From positions 8,390 through 72,389 of the forward strand of contig DAOTVC010000003.1 in assembly GCA_034437215.1 (NCBI GenBank): a stretch of 64,000 nucleotides of DNA, written 5' to 3'. This DNA is from DAOTVC01 sp034437215 (lineage in GTDB: Bacteria > Chloroflexota > Anaerolineae > B4-G1 > SLSP01). The position numbers were made by a program, and so were the translations under genes. The notes beneath the pieces were generated by a model. That model was not told the DNA's origin. It did no database searches and saw nothing but the letters and a program-made list of their open reading frames with translations. Below, piece by piece: positions 24,157-33,828 of the stretch (position 1 is its first letter; each line of letters begins with the position of its first letter).

Positions 24157-25734
24157 ATGCGAAACGTGCAGGTGCTCAAGAATTGCAAGATCTACACCGG
24201 AGATGAGGAGCGGCCCTGGGCGCAGGCCCTGGCAGTGGTCGGTGACCGGGTCGTGGCCCTCGACGCCGGCGCCCTCGATTGGGTGGACGCCCCCGGCGCG
24301 GAGGTCGAGGATCTGGCGGGCGGCCTGGTCATCCCGGGGCTCACCGATGCTCACATCCACTTTATGTGGTACGCCATGGGGCTGCAGGAGCTCGATCTGC
24401 GCGACCTCTCACGGGAGGCCTTCTTCGCGGCGGTGGCGGAGCGGGCGGCCGAGCTGCCGGCGGGGAGCTGGATCCGAGGTCGCGGGTGGGATCAGAACCT
24501 CTGGCCCGCGGGGCGTTACCCGACCGCCGAGGAGCTGGACGCCGTCGCTCCCCAGCACCCGGTGCTGCTGATCGCCCGCAGTGCTCACGCCGCCGTGGCC
24601 AACAGTCGCGCTCTCCACCTGGCGGGCATCTCCGCCGGCACACCCGATCCCGAGCACGGTCACCTCGGACGTCGGGAGGACGGCGGCCCCAACGGTCTGC
24701 TCTTCGAGTACGCTATCGAGAACGTGCTCGCCGTCGTGCCTGAGCCGGAGGCGGCGGAGGTGGCGGAGGCCCTGGACGTGGCGCAGGCCGATCTGTTGGC
24801 GGTGGGGCTGACCGGGGTCCACGATGTCGACGCGGCTCCCGCCTTCGCGGCGCTCCAGAGGCTGCGCGCGGCGGGCCGGCTCCGGGTGCGGGTGACCAAG
24901 TACATCGAGCTGGGCAGACTCGAGGCCCTGTTGGGCGCGGGTATGCGGTCGGGGCTGGGGGATGACCGGCTGCGCGTCGGCGGTCTCAAGATCTTCGCCG
25001 ACGGCGCGCTGGGCGCGCGCACGGCGGCGATGTTCGAGCCCTACGAGGGGGAGCCGAATAATCTGGGTGGCTTGACCATCGAGCCCGATCGCCTTATGGC
25101 GGTGGCGCGGCGGGCAGCGGAGGGTGGGGTGGCCCTGGCAATCCACGCCATCGGCGATCGTACCAACCGCCTCGTACTCGATGTGCTGGAGCAGGTCCGT
25201 CGCCTCGACAGGACGCTGCGCCATCGCATCGAGCACGTACAGCTCCTGCAGCCTGCGGACGTCGAGCGCTTTCGCGCCCTCGACGTGGTGGCCTCCATGC
25301 AGCCCCTGCACGCGACCCACGATCAACCCATGGCGGATCGCTACTGGGGGGCGCGTGCCGCTTACGCCTACGCCTGGGGCTCCTTGCGGGATGCGGGAGC
25401 CCCGCTCGCCTTCGGCTCCGACGCTCCCATCGATCCCTTCGATCCCCGTCTGGGGCTCTACGCTGCCGTTACCCGCCGCCACGAGCAGACGGGGGCTCCG
25501 GGTGCCGAGGGGTGGTATCCCGAACAGCGCCTGACCCTGCAGCAGGCGCTACGGGCCTACACGCTGGGCGCCGCCTACGCTGCCGGCATGGAGGACCGTC
25601 TGGGTCTCCTCCAGCCCGGATACCTGGCCGACCTCGTCGTCCTCGACCGGGACATCTTCGCTCAGCCTCCCGAGGCGCTCCTGGAGACCCGGATAGAGCG
25701 CGTGATGGTAGGCGGGGCGTGGGTCTGGGGCTGA
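24157..25734 (+). CDS. YtcJ-like metal-dependent amidohydrolase
   Basis: This 525-residue protein belongs to the amidohydrolase-3 family. The metal-binding HxH is in TDAHIHF, later ligands are in AIHAIGDRT and RIEHVQLL, and the catalytic aspartate is in FGSDAPIDPFDP. GGAGG lies 5 bases before ATG 24157, which I prefer to the GTG at 24145. There is no signal peptide. Substrate is unknown; relatives hydrolyse N-formyl or N-acyl amides. A strong terminator follows, so it ends a transcription unit starting at or before the dehydrogenase gene. Confidence 0.9.
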   Translation: MRNVQVLKNCKIYTGDEERPWAQALAVVGDRVVALDAGALDWVDAPGAEVEDLAGGLVIPGLTDAHIHFMWYAMGLQELDLRDLSREAFFAAVAERAAELPAGSWIRGRGWDQNLWPAGRYPTAEELDAVAPQHPVLLIARSAHAAVANSRALHLAGISAGTPDPEHGHLGRREDGGPNGLLFEYAIENVLAVVPEPEAAEVAEALDVAQADLLAVGLTGVHDVDAAPAFAALQRLRAAGRLRVRVTKYIELGRLEALLGAGMRSGLGDDRLRVGGLKIFADGALGARTAAMFEPYEGEPNNLGGLTIEPDRLMAVARRAAEGGVALAIHAIGDRTNRLVLDVLEQVRRLDRTLRHRIEHVQLLQPADVERFRALDVVASMQPLHATHDQPMADRYWGARAAYAYAWGSLRDAGAPLAFGSDAPIDPFDPRLGLYAAVTRRHEQTGAPGAEGWYPEQRLTLQQALRAYTLGAAYAAGMEDRLGLLQPGYLADLVVLDRDIFAQPPEALLETRIERVMVGGAWVWG

Positions 25735-25767
25735 AAGCACGGGCGCGCCGTCCAGGGTTGAACCACC

Positions 25768-25799
25768 ACGGGGGCCGGAGGTCGACCTCCGGCCCCCGT
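25768..25799 (+). terminator. Strong intrinsic terminator after the amidohydrolase
   Basis: A 14-bp perfect GC-rich stem with a TCGA loop is followed by TCGTTTTTT. It lies between convergent genes and may also stop the minus-strand coiled-coil gene. Confidence 0.85.
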
Positions 25800-25820
25800 T
25801 CGTTTTTTGGGGGGTAAAGT

Positions 25821-27032
25821 CTACAGCAGCTCCTTGCGCCGCTCCTCGGCGAAGCGCCGCAGCTCCTTCATGTGCTCCGTGGGGCGCAGCTGGTTCTCGG
25901 TGATGAGATCTTGGATAGATTTGCGCTGCCGTTCGTGGACGGTGCGCAGCTCCTCCCAGAGCGCGACGATCTCCTGATAGTAGAGCTTCGTCTGCTCGTC
26001 GATCTCCGCCAGATGCTCCACCACCTTCTGATTGTTGAGGTCCTCACGTCGCCAGCGATCCTCCTCGGTGACCAGCCGCTTCTGCCAGTCGCGGGCAAAG
26101 GTGGCCTGCCACTCCTCCCACTGACGGCGGAGCCGCTCCTCGTTGAGCCGCTGCATCTCCGAGATCTCGTTCTGGCGCTTCTCCAGCCGGGTACGGAAGT
26201 CGGCCAGCGAGTCGAGGGCCTGCTTGTTCTGGTTGTAGAGCAGGGTGTACTTCTGGGTCTCCTCGACGAGCCGCAGCACCTCCTCTTCGACCTTCTCCGC
26301 TTGGTCGGCGTACTGCTTCATCCGCTGCTCCCGCTGGAAGTCGGCCACGCGCAGCTCCTCGATCTTGGGATCGTAGGACTTGGCGATCTGGATGGCCTCC
26401 TCGACCCGCCCCGGCAGCTTGCGCACGCCGTCCTCCAGGCGCACCAGCTTGACGTTGAACTCCTCGATCTTATTGCGGAGGGGCGGGATATCGCCCTCGA
26501 GGGCCGCGATGCGGCGGGCGTCGGCCCGGCGCTGCTCCTCCAGATAGACGACGGATTGGAAGCGGTCCTCGGTGCGTTTGGAGAGATCGGACACGGTGCT
26601 GCTGATCTGTTGCACCTGCTCCTGGAGGCGCTGTTCACCGGCTGCCCGGGCCTCCAACTGCTCCTCGTAGCGGAAGAGCGGGCGGATTTTTTTATCAATG
26701 AGGTTGAGATCCTGGGTCAGGGCCTCGATCTCGGCCCGCCGCAGCTTGTTCTGCTCGATCTTCTCCCGGCGCAGCTGCTCTTTCAGACTCTCTATCTCAG
26801 AGGTCAGGTCGCGATGGGTCTTCTCCACCATTCCGGGATACTCATCCGTCCGTCGAATGTCGGTCTGCAGCATGGCGAGCTGGTGGCGCAGGTCGTTCAG
26901 CTCCTTGGCCTGGGCGTCGATGAGCAGGCGCTGCTGTTCGGCCCGCTCCTGCAAGGTCGCAATAGTGGCCTTGTCCTTCTTGCGCTCCTCGTCTAGAAAG
27001 CGCACCATCTGTTCGAGTTGCGAGAGTTCCAT
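25821..27032 (-). CDS. Long coiled-coil protein, function unknown
   Basis: This 403-residue, highly charged protein has continuous heptad-type coiled coil across nearly its whole length (for example RFLDEERKKDKATIATLQER at the start and repeated E/K/R/Q-rich leucine heptads). Pro/Gly breaks occur near residues 185-225 (EGDIPPLRNKIEEF, KLPGRVEEAI). It has no signal peptide, no membrane helix and no enzymatic motif. AAGGAG lies 9 bases before the ATG. I do not recognise a family; SMC-like or filament-forming roles are possible but unproven. Confidence 0.75.
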   Translation of the reverse strand: MELSQLEQMVRFLDEERKKDKATIATLQERAEQQRLLIDAQAKELNDLRHQLAMLQTDIRRTDEYPGMVEKTHRDLTSEIESLKEQLRREKIEQNKLRRAEIEALTQDLNLIDKKIRPLFRYEEQLEARAAGEQRLQEQVQQISSTVSDLSKRTEDRFQSVVYLEEQRRADARRIAALEGDIPPLRNKIEEFNVKLVRLEDGVRKLPGRVEEAIQIAKSYDPKIEELRVADFQREQRMKQYADQAEKVEEEVLRLVEETQKYTLLYNQNKQALDSLADFRTRLEKRQNEISEMQRLNEERLRRQWEEWQATFARDWQKRLVTEEDRWRREDLNNQKVVEHLAEIDEQTKLYYQEIVALWEELRTVHERQRKSIQDLITENQLRPTEHMKELRRFAEERRKELL

Positions 27033-27128
27033 CGTCTGCTACTCCTTCACTTTCATGATCGAGGCTATTATACCATCAGTCGCGCGGGTCGTAAGTCCTG
27101 GGGCAGGACCGGCGCCGTGGGATAGGGC

Positions 27129-30100
27129 TCAGCGGCGACGCAGTAGGGGGGCCAGGAGGGCGCGCTCCTCATCCGAGAGGAGGCCCAGGCGCCAGGCGGC
27201 GAGAGGATAGGCGGCGGCGGCTCCCAGCAGCGCCCACCAGCGTCCCAGCAGCAGGTAGAGGGGCAGGGCGACGAGGGCCATCACCAGCGTGGCGAGCAGC
27301 GGTTTGCCCACAATACTCCGCCAGCCGACGGACCCTACCTGGCGTCGTACGCCGACGAGGAAGGGCACGCAGAGGGCGAGTTCGGCAAAGATGTGGATGA
27401 CCGCCGAGGCCCGGTAACCGAAGATCGGGATGAAGATCAGGTTGGCCAGGAGACTGAAGGCGAAGCCGAAGGTGTAGGCCTTGGTCAGATAGCGCTGCTG
27501 GTCGAGGGCGATGAGGACGTACTGGGTCAGGCTGTTGATCCAGCCGATGGGCATCGACCAGGCCATCAGCTGGAGGGCGATCATGGCGTCGGGCAGATAC
27601 TCGGGTCCACCCAGGACGAGGACCATCTCCCGCGCCGCCAACGTCGAGATCACGGCGATGGGCAGCACGAGCGTGATCAGGATCTTAGCTCCCAGGCGGT
27701 AGAAGCGGAGGAAGCTCTCCCGGTTCTCCTTGGCGTGGCGGGAGATGACGGGGAAGATGGCCAGGGTGAACATGGAGGGGATGACCATCAGCATCTCGAG
27801 GAGCTTGTAGCCGGTGCTGTAGAGCCCGAGGATAAAGTTGCCCAGGAGCGCCTCCACGAGGACGACGTCCACCTTGAAGAAGAGGGTCGCCAGGAGGTGG
27901 TTGGCCATCAGGGGCCAGGACTCCGCGACCATAGCCCGCTGCAGCGGGCGCGAGGGAGCCCAGCGCGGGCGGAAGAAGAGCCGGGTCGCCAGGAAGCCGA
28001 GGGTCACCAGCGTGACCAGATTGACGACGATGGAGACCCCCGCGAGCCCCACGATGCCCCAGCCCGCCAGCAGCACCACGACACCCAGTCCCCGGTTGAT
28101 GAGGGTCGAGACGGTGGTCAGGGCGGCGGGATACTCGGCCTTCTCGTAGGCGTAGAAGAGAGAGGTGAGCCCCTTGGAGAGGGTGCCCGGCAGCAGGCCG
28201 ACGTAGAGCACGGCCAGGGCCGTGAGTGCCTGGGGGGCAGCCGGCTCGGCGAGCCCGGCGACCACCGTCTGGCGGAGGACGACGAAGCCGACCAGCAGCG
28301 GCACGCCGACCAGCACCACGGCCAGTCGAATGAAGGTGGTGTTGAAGAGGTAGCGGTTGGCGCGGTCGGGGTGGCGGGCCACCTCCCGGGTCAGGTAGGC
28401 ATCGAGGCCGAAGTTCGCCAGAATGTCGAACCAGAGGAAGACGCTGGTGGCGTAGTAGTAGGCGCCGGCGTCTGCCGGACCGAGGATGCGCAGCATCAGT
28501 GCCGCAAAGGCGAGGTCGATGGCCCGGTTGAAGAGGGTAAGGAGGATGGGAGCGACGCTGTTCTTGGCGATACGCTGTACCGTGTTCTGCTCCCGGTCCT
28601 CCCGGTAGAAGCGCCGCCACGTCCAGACGGCGGCCAGGAAGAGGATGACCATCCCCGCCGCGAAGGAGATGAAGGCCCCGAACTTCACACTGTTGGGGCT
28701 GTACTTGAAGCGGACGGTGCTGCTCTCCTCCAGGGACACGGCACGGAAGTTGCCCGCGAAGCGAGCGATGGGGACCTCCCTCTCCTCGCCCTCGCTCTCA
28801 CCCAGGGGCCGTGTGAAGGCCTTCCAGCCGGGGAAGAAGCTGTCCGCCAACACCAGCCAGGAAGGGCCCTCGACCGTCGCCTCCACCGTCACCTCGTTGC
28901 TGCCGTAACTGACGACGGGCTGGGGGTACGGCGTCGCAGGCTCCGCTTCGCGCGGGGGGCTCAGCTCCCCGGGCGCCGGTCCCGTCCAGGCGGTTGCGTC
29001 CTCTTCCAGGATGGCGTAGAAGCGGGGATCGTACGTCAGGATGGCCTCTCCCACCGCCTCGGCGTCGGGGACCAGGAGCGTGGCGCTTTGGGGGAGGCTG
29101 AAGGCGCGCGGTGTGACCCCCAGATTCTCGTAGACCCGCAGCACCCCGTCGCTGTAGACCTCCCGGTACTTCGGCAGGGGAATCTCCACGTCGGTCACCA
29201 CGTACTTCACGTTGAGGAGGTCGGTCAGGGGGCTGTCGAGGCTGGGGAAGTGGCGGAAGGGGGCGATGCGGTTGTAGAGCAGCTGCCCTTGATCCTCGAT
29301 CCAGCCCATGTAGCGCACGTACTGCTGGGTGAAGAGGCTGTCGTAGCCGCGGATGTCCTGGAGATCGTAGTACATGCCCATATTGGGGTTGAGCAGGTTG
29401 TGCCCGTGGGGATCGAAGGTCGTAAAGCGCCAGAGCTCCGCGTCCCCTTTGAGGAATTCGACGACGGGGGGCGTGTACTCCAGCAGCGCCGGATCGACCT
29501 GGGGATTGAACCCCGCCCCGAAGGTGACCAGATCCAGGACCAGGACCACGACGGCGAGGAGCTGCCAGACCGGGCGCCGGCGCAGGTAGATGGGACAGCG
29601 GGAAACGCGCAGCACGATCCCCGACAGGATGAGCAGCAGGGCGCTCTGTTGCAGCCAGCGGAACTCGTAGGCGTAGAAGGTCCGGGCATCGGGGAAGACC
29701 TCGGCGGCGCGGGCCAGGGACCGGAAGAGCCGTTCTACCAGGGGTTCCACGCGGCCGAAAGCGAGTCGCGATCCCCAGAGGCCGAGCAGCAGGAGCAGAC
29801 CGCTCCAGAGGGCGAGTACGCCCACGACGCTCACGGCGTTGGGGGAGGTGTCGAAGAGGAGGCTGCGCGCGAGGAGCTGCCGCCTTCTGGGCGTCCCCGG
29901 CCTTTTGTCCTCTAAGAACTCCTCGGGGCCGTGGGATCTCCGGTATTGGGTCACCGTCGTCGCTCCCAGGGCCGCCAGCGAGGCCAGAGCCACCGTCAGT
30001 GGGAAGACCCAGCGGAAGGGGGAGTGGGACTGGCTCAGGAAGGGGAGGGCGTAGACGAGGGCGTAGAGGGGGGTGCCGAAGATCGCGGCCAGTGAGAAGA

Positions 30101-31340
30101 GGACCAGGGCGGTGAAGAAGGGGACGTAGGGATGGCGCAGCCAGCCGCGCAGGATAGAGGCCGGAGGGCGGCTGGCTGGGGTGCTCTCCGGCTCCCTCTT
30201 GCGCGGCTTGGGGGGGCGCAGGATGGCGACCAGGGTCAGGAGCAGCGGCAGCACGCCGATGTAGGCGCCGCCTTCGACGTAGTTTTTCATCCCCCAGTCG
30301 AAGGTGCTCACGGGGTTGCCGTGGGCGTTGACCCCCACCTCGATTATCTCTCCCGTGAAGATATCGCGGAAGGCGCGATGAGTGGGATTGCCGAAGAAGT
30401 TCGGGGTGAGGAAGGTGACGATCCGCCGTTTGGGATAGGCCCAGCCCAGAACCTCGTGCAGCGTAGCCGTATCCTGGCGGAAGCTCTGCTGCACCACCTC
30501 GACCATGGGCAGGAACTGGACGGCCCCCAGACCCAGCCCGAGGGCGACCATGAGCGCCAGGCCCAGGGCCGGGCTCAAGACCTCGGCCCGCCACTCGGCC
30601 CGCGGCCTGCTCAGGGCCGTGTGGAGCAGCCGCCAGGCGGCGAAGGCGCCCGTCACCAGCAGGGAGAAGTAGACGATCTCGGCGTGACCGGCGAGCATCT
30701 GCAGCCCCAGGGCCACTGCACCCAACAGGGCCCAGGGCAGCATCGCCCGCCCCCTGCCCAGGAAGGGGCGCCTGCGTACCGTCAGGTCGACGAGGGCCAG
30801 CTCGAGGGGCAGCCACGAAGCCGCCGCGACGATCATCGGGTGGACGACGGAGACGATCAGAAAGCCGCTCAGCTGGAAGGTGATACCGCCCAGGAGGGCA
30901 CCCACCCGCGTGGCACCGAGGGACCGCCCCAGGACGTACATCCAGATCCCTGCCAGGCCCAGTTGCAAGGTGATGAAGAAGCCGTAGGCGCGGGGCAGGG
31001 GCAGGACGTGGAAGAGGAGGCTCAAGGGGTAGAGGGCCGAGTGCTGCCCGTTGGCGAAAAAGGGGTGTCCGGCGAAGAGATAGGGGTTCCACAGCGGGAG
31101 CTCCCCGGCTTCCACGGCCTGCGTGATAAAGCGCTGCCAGACGTAGTTTTGGAGCACCAGATCCGCCAGCAGCCCGTTCTGGACCTCCGCAACGCCTAAC
31201 TGAGGAGCCGCTGCTGCCAAGGGCTGGAAGGTGTAGAGGGCGTCGGCCGGGAGGAGGGTCTTCTGTCCCAGCGTCACGGGGGCGAAGAGGAGGAGGGGCA
31301 GCAGAAGCAGTAGAATCAGATAGGGAAGGTCGCGCTTCAC
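27129..31340 (-). CDS. YfhO-like membrane protein fused to a polysaccharide flippase
   Basis: This 1403-residue protein starts at GTG 31340, which overlaps the preceding GT2 stop as GTGA. Residues 1-~910 are YfhO-like: ~12 hydrophobic segments, the GT-C-style segment LPLWNPYLFAGHPFFANGQH in the first loop, then a soluble beta-rich region (~680-870) ending with a membrane helix. From ~915 to 1403 a complete MATE/Wzx-type flippase follows (ILLTLFNRAIDLAFAALMLR, FGLDAYLTREVARHP, then 12 or more helices). The genes are normally separate. No stop or frameshift is evident at the joint. Together with the coupled glycosyltransferase it suggests building and exporting a glycan on a lipid carrier. Confidence 0.85.
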   Translation of the reverse strand: MKRDLPYLILLLLLPLLLFAPVTLGQKTLLPADALYTFQPLAAAAPQLGVAEVQNGLLADLVLQNYVWQRFITQAVEAGELPLWNPYLFAGHPFFANGQHSALYPLSLLFHVLPLPRAYGFFITLQLGLAGIWMYVLGRSLGATRVGALLGGITFQLSGFLIVSVVHPMIVAAASWLPLELALVDLTVRRRPFLGRGRAMLPWALLGAVALGLQMLAGHAEIVYFSLLVTGAFAAWRLLHTALSRPRAEWRAEVLSPALGLALMVALGLGLGAVQFLPMVEVVQQSFRQDTATLHEVLGWAYPKRRIVTFLTPNFFGNPTHRAFRDIFTGEIIEVGVNAHGNPVSTFDWGMKNYVEGGAYIGVLPLLLTLVAILRPPKPRKREPESTPASRPPASILRGWLRHPYVPFFTALVLFSLAAIFGTPLYALVYALPFLSQSHSPFRWVFPLTVALASLAALGATTVTQYRRSHGPEEFLEDKRPGTPRRRQLLARSLLFDTSPNAVSVVGVLALWSGLLLLLGLWGSRLAFGRVEPLVERLFRSLARAAEVFPDARTFYAYEFRWLQQSALLLILSGIVLRVSRCPIYLRRRPVWQLLAVVVLVLDLVTFGAGFNPQVDPALLEYTPPVVEFLKGDAELWRFTTFDPHGHNLLNPNMGMYYDLQDIRGYDSLFTQQYVRYMGWIEDQGQLLYNRIAPFRHFPSLDSPLTDLLNVKYVVTDVEIPLPKYREVYSDGVLRVYENLGVTPRAFSLPQSATLLVPDAEAVGEAILTYDPRFYAILEEDATAWTGPAPGELSPPREAEPATPYPQPVVSYGSNEVTVEATVEGPSWLVLADSFFPGWKAFTRPLGESEGEEREVPIARFAGNFRAVSLEESSTVRFKYSPNSVKFGAFISFAAGMVILFLAAVWTWRRFYREDREQNTVQRIAKNSVAPILLTLFNRAIDLAFAALMLRILGPADAGAYYYATSVFLWFDILANFGLDAYLTREVARHPDRANRYLFNTTFIRLAVVLVGVPLLVGFVVLRQTVVAGLAEPAAPQALTALAVLYVGLLPGTLSKGLTSLFYAYEKAEYPAALTTVSTLINRGLGVVVLLAGWGIVGLAGVSIVVNLVTLVTLGFLATRLFFRPRWAPSRPLQRAMVAESWPLMANHLLATLFFKVDVVLVEALLGNFILGLYSTGYKLLEMLMVIPSMFTLAIFPVISRHAKENRESFLRFYRLGAKILITLVLPIAVISTLAAREMVLVLGGPEYLPDAMIALQLMAWSMPIGWINSLTQYVLIALDQQRYLTKAYTFGFAFSLLANLIFIPIFGYRASAVIHIFAELALCVPFLVGVRRQVGSVGWRSIVGKPLLATLVMALVALPLYLLLGRWWALLGAAAAYPLAAWRLGLLSDEERALLAPLLRRR

Positions 31341-32113
31341 GGAGTGTCGTTCTCTCCGGCGTCGTGACGATCCTCTGAGGTGAGCCCCCTGTGGCGCCAA
31401 CGGACCTCCCAGACCCGCAGTGCCGCCTCCAACTTCACGGGGATGGTCATCTTGGATTCGCCCACCTGCCGGTCGGGGAAGAAGATGGGGATCTCCTTGA
31501 TCCGATATCCCAGCCGCGAGGCCACGTAGGTCATCTCGACCTGGAAGACGTATCCCTGGGACTGGATGCGGTCCAGGTCCAGCCCCCCCAGGGTCTGGCG
31601 CTTCCACGCTCGAAAACCTGCGGTGGTGTCCGCCGGCTCACGCAGTCCCAGAATGATCCGGCTGTAGAAGTTGGCCCAAGAGGAGAGGGCCTTGCGATTG
31701 AAGCCCCAATTGGGGTCCACACTCCCGCCTTCGACGTAACGGGAGCCGATGACCAGGTCGACGTCCTGCAGTGACGCCAGCAGACGAGGGACGTCCTGCG
31801 GTTGGTGGGAGAAGTCGCAGTCCATCTGGACGATGGCCGTTGCACCGGCTTCCAGCACGTGCTGGAAGCCGGTGACGTAAGCGCGGCCCAATCCCCTGAG
31901 TCCGGTGCGATGTATGACGGAGAGGTGCGGTGCGTACTGCTCCGCCAGATCATCCAGGAGCTGCCCCGTACCATCAGGTGAGGCGTCGTCGACAAAGAGC
32001 AGGTGTAGATCCGGTACGTGGAGAGCCATGAGCGCTGCGCTCAGCGGCCTGACATTTCCCGCCTCATTATAGGTCGGGATGACGACCCAGGGGCTTGCGA
32101 GATAGTGATCCAT
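31337..32113 (-). CDS. GT2 polyprenol-phosphate mannosyltransferase-like enzyme
   Basis: This 258-residue GT-A fold enzyme resembles dolichol/polyprenol-phosphate mannose synthase (DPM1/Ppm1). It has VVIPTYNEAGNVRPL, LFVDDASPDGTGQLLDDL with the DDxSPDGT motif, IVQMDCDFSHQP as the metal-binding DxD-like motif, and VIGSRYVEGGSV. The QIPIFFPDR-type end (RIKEIPIFFPDRQVGESKM) is also typical. It lacks C-terminal membrane helices. It likely charges a polyprenyl phosphate with a hexose used by the GT-C/YfhO-like protein encoded immediately downstream by a 4-base overlap. Confidence 0.92.
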   Translation of the reverse strand: MDHYLASPWVVIPTYNEAGNVRPLSAALMALHVPDLHLLFVDDASPDGTGQLLDDLAEQYAPHLSVIHRTGLRGLGRAYVTGFQHVLEAGATAIVQMDCDFSHQPQDVPRLLASLQDVDLVIGSRYVEGGSVDPNWGFNRKALSSWANFYSRIILGLREPADTTAGFRAWKRQTLGGLDLDRIQSQGYVFQVEMTYVASRLGYRIKEIPIFFPDRQVGESKMTIPVKLEAALRVWEVRWRHRGLTSEDRHDAGENDTP

Positions 32114-32210
32114 GGCTTATCCTTAGCTCCTTGATTTGGACGCCTGGGCTCCCCGGAGCGCTGAACCCCAGAAGCCTTTAAGCGTGAGACGCTCTCCTGA
32201 GACAAATAAA

Positions 32211-32247
32211 ACAGGGCCCAGAGGGTTCGAGATCCTCCCGGCCCTGT
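32211..32247 (-). terminator. Terminator of the roadblock-V4R-regulator operon
   Basis: An outer stem ACAGGGCC/GGCCCTGT and an inner GAGG/CCTC stem are followed on the minus strand by TTTTATTT. Confidence 0.7.
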
Positions 32248-32264
32248 GTTTGATGCCTGTGGCT

Positions 32265-33149
32265 TTAGGATTCCATCTCGGTTGAGGAGAGAAGTTTGCG
32301 CAGCTGGACAGGGTCTCCATCCTCCGGTATCTGCTCGCGGGCTACGTAGGTCAGCTCAAAATCAATCCTGGGGACCGGTTCACCGGTCGAGAGGGTCCCG
32401 CTCTCCCAATCCTGGTGGGGGTAGAAGAAGGAGATGGCCTCGTTGAGCCGCTGGTGCAAACGGCCCATCACCAGATAGCGTTGGGCGTCTGGGACGCAGA
32501 TGAGGAAGTCGTAGGCATCCACCTGGCCGACGAAGGGATCCTCCTTGACGAACTCGGAGACGGTGTTCTTGAGGATGAGGACGACGGCGCGTAGGACGTC
32601 ATCGTGGGTCACGAAGCCGTAGGCATCACCGAAGGGTTCCATCCCCTTGATGGTCAACCGGATGATGCCCGTCTCCGCACTGGAGCGCGCCCGTTGGAGC
32701 TCCTCCTTGACCAGCGAGAGGATCGGGAGGCCGGTGACGGGATGCAGGAAGGTTTCTGTGCTGGAACGGCGCAGGATGTTGCGCACCCGATACCGCATCT
32801 CCTGGACGTCGAAGGGTTTGGTGATGTAGTCGATGGCTCCCAGGTTGAGACCCGTGAGCCGGTCCATGCGGTCGCGCCGCTCCGTCAGAAAGATGATGGG
32901 GATGTTCTCGGTGCGGCGTTGGGAGCGCAGCTGCATACAGACCTGGTAACCGTCGATGTCCGGGAGGTGAATGTCTAGAACTACGAGATCGGGGACGGCG
33001 TTGGTTGCCATGTCGATAGCATCTTTGCCCCACGCAGCGTGGGAGACTTCGTAACCCAGGGAGCCAAAATATGCGGTGAGCATATCTGCCGTGTTGACAT
33101 CGTCCTCCACAATCAGAATGTGTCGTGGAGTGTTACCGGAGGTCATCAT
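32265..33149 (-). CDS. Response regulator with degenerate GGDEF domain
   Basis: This is a ~294-residue protein. The receiver domain has E16/D17/D18, phospho-acceptor D59 (LVVLDIHLP), T89 and K111 (ITKPFD). The C-terminal half (~125-294) keeps the outline of a diguanylate cyclase (HPVTGLPIL for DxLTGLxN), but the GGDEF signature reads VDAYDF, so the catalytic Gly-Gly and Glu are lost. It probably works as a binding or relay domain rather than making c-di-GMP. Start: ATG 33149 is preferred over GTG 33155. It is the third gene of a roadblock-V4R-regulator unit. Confidence 0.85.
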   Translation of the reverse strand: MMTSGNTPRHILIVEDDVNTADMLTAYFGSLGYEVSHAAWGKDAIDMATNAVPDLVVLDIHLPDIDGYQVCMQLRSQRRTENIPIIFLTERRDRMDRLTGLNLGAIDYITKPFDVQEMRYRVRNILRRSSTETFLHPVTGLPILSLVKEELQRARSSAETGIIRLTIKGMEPFGDAYGFVTHDDVLRAVVLILKNTVSEFVKEDPFVGQVDAYDFLICVPDAQRYLVMGRLHQRLNEAISFFYPHQDWESGTLSTGEPVPRIDFELTYVAREQIPEDGDPVQLRKLLSSTEMES

Positions 33150-33169
33150 TGTCACTTCTCTCGAGCCCC

Positions 33170-33811
33170 TTACCCGAGGGGCTCCTTGTAGATGGCGTAG
33201 GAGCAGGTCTCATCTCCCATTCCGATGCAGCTGATCTCGTCCACGCGGAAGGTGCGTCCACCGCTCACCCAGCGCAGCGCCTCCTCGATGATACCCGAGG
33301 CGACGAAGCAGACGGGACGGTCCACTTCACGCTCCCAGCACTGCGAACAGCGGGCGATAACGTAGAGGTAGTGATCGCCGCCGGGGTCGGTGACGTAAGA
33401 GGTCTGATCGCTCATGGAGTCGAAGACCTTGGCAATGGCCGGCAGACCGGCTTTCAGTTTGGCCGCCAGGGGGAGGACCTTGAAGGCCAGGTCTCCGGCG
33501 CCGACCAGGCCTCCGAAGTTGGCCAGCCCCTCGGCGAAGAGCACGCGCCCGGAGCGGAGTTGCAATCCCCGTCCGCCACGCGGCCCGTACATCTCTTCCA
33601 GAGCCTGGTTGAGAGCCGACATGTAGGCAAAATCGAACTCGCTCTTTTCCATATTGTCGGGAGGCGGATTCTCGATCCAGTGTGATAGACCTCCCATGTT
33701 AAGAACGGCGTTAAGTCCATTGCGCCCCATGATCTCCTCTAACGCATTCAAGAGGATGAGGGCAAAACGGTTCGGGTAGTAGTATCCACTAGGTTCAGGG
33801 GTTTTAACCAC
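33170..33811 (-). CDS. V4R-domain sensor protein
   Basis: This 213-residue protein starts at GTG 33811 with AAAGGAGG 6 bases upstream. The C-terminal ~80 residues match the V4R (4-vinyl reductase) small-molecule-binding domain: YVIARCSQCWER, CFVASGIIEEALRWVSGG and EISCIGMGDETCSYAIYK, with conserved Cys residues that may bind metal or ligand. The N-terminal half resembles the helical region of heme-NO-binding/V4R proteins. It has no DNA-binding or enzymatic domain. It lies between a roadblock protein and a response regulator with short gaps (17 and 20 bases), so the three should be co-expressed as a signalling unit. Confidence 0.8.
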   Translation of the reverse strand: MVKTPEPSGYYYPNRFALILLNALEEIMGRNGLNAVLNMGGLSHWIENPPPDNMEKSEFDFAYMSALNQALEEMYGPRGGRGLQLRSGRVLFAEGLANFGGLVGAGDLAFKVLPLAAKLKAGLPAIAKVFDSMSDQTSYVTDPGGDHYLYVIARCSQCWEREVDRPVCFVASGIIEEALRWVSGGRTFRVDEISCIGMGDETCSYAIYKEPLG

Positions 33812-33828
33812 TGCAAGCCTCCTTTAGG

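Noticed and set aside
32200..32250. tRNA-like T-arm (GGGTTCGAGATCC)
   Set aside because: No acceptor, D or anticodon arms fit; the structure and T-rich tail match a terminator.
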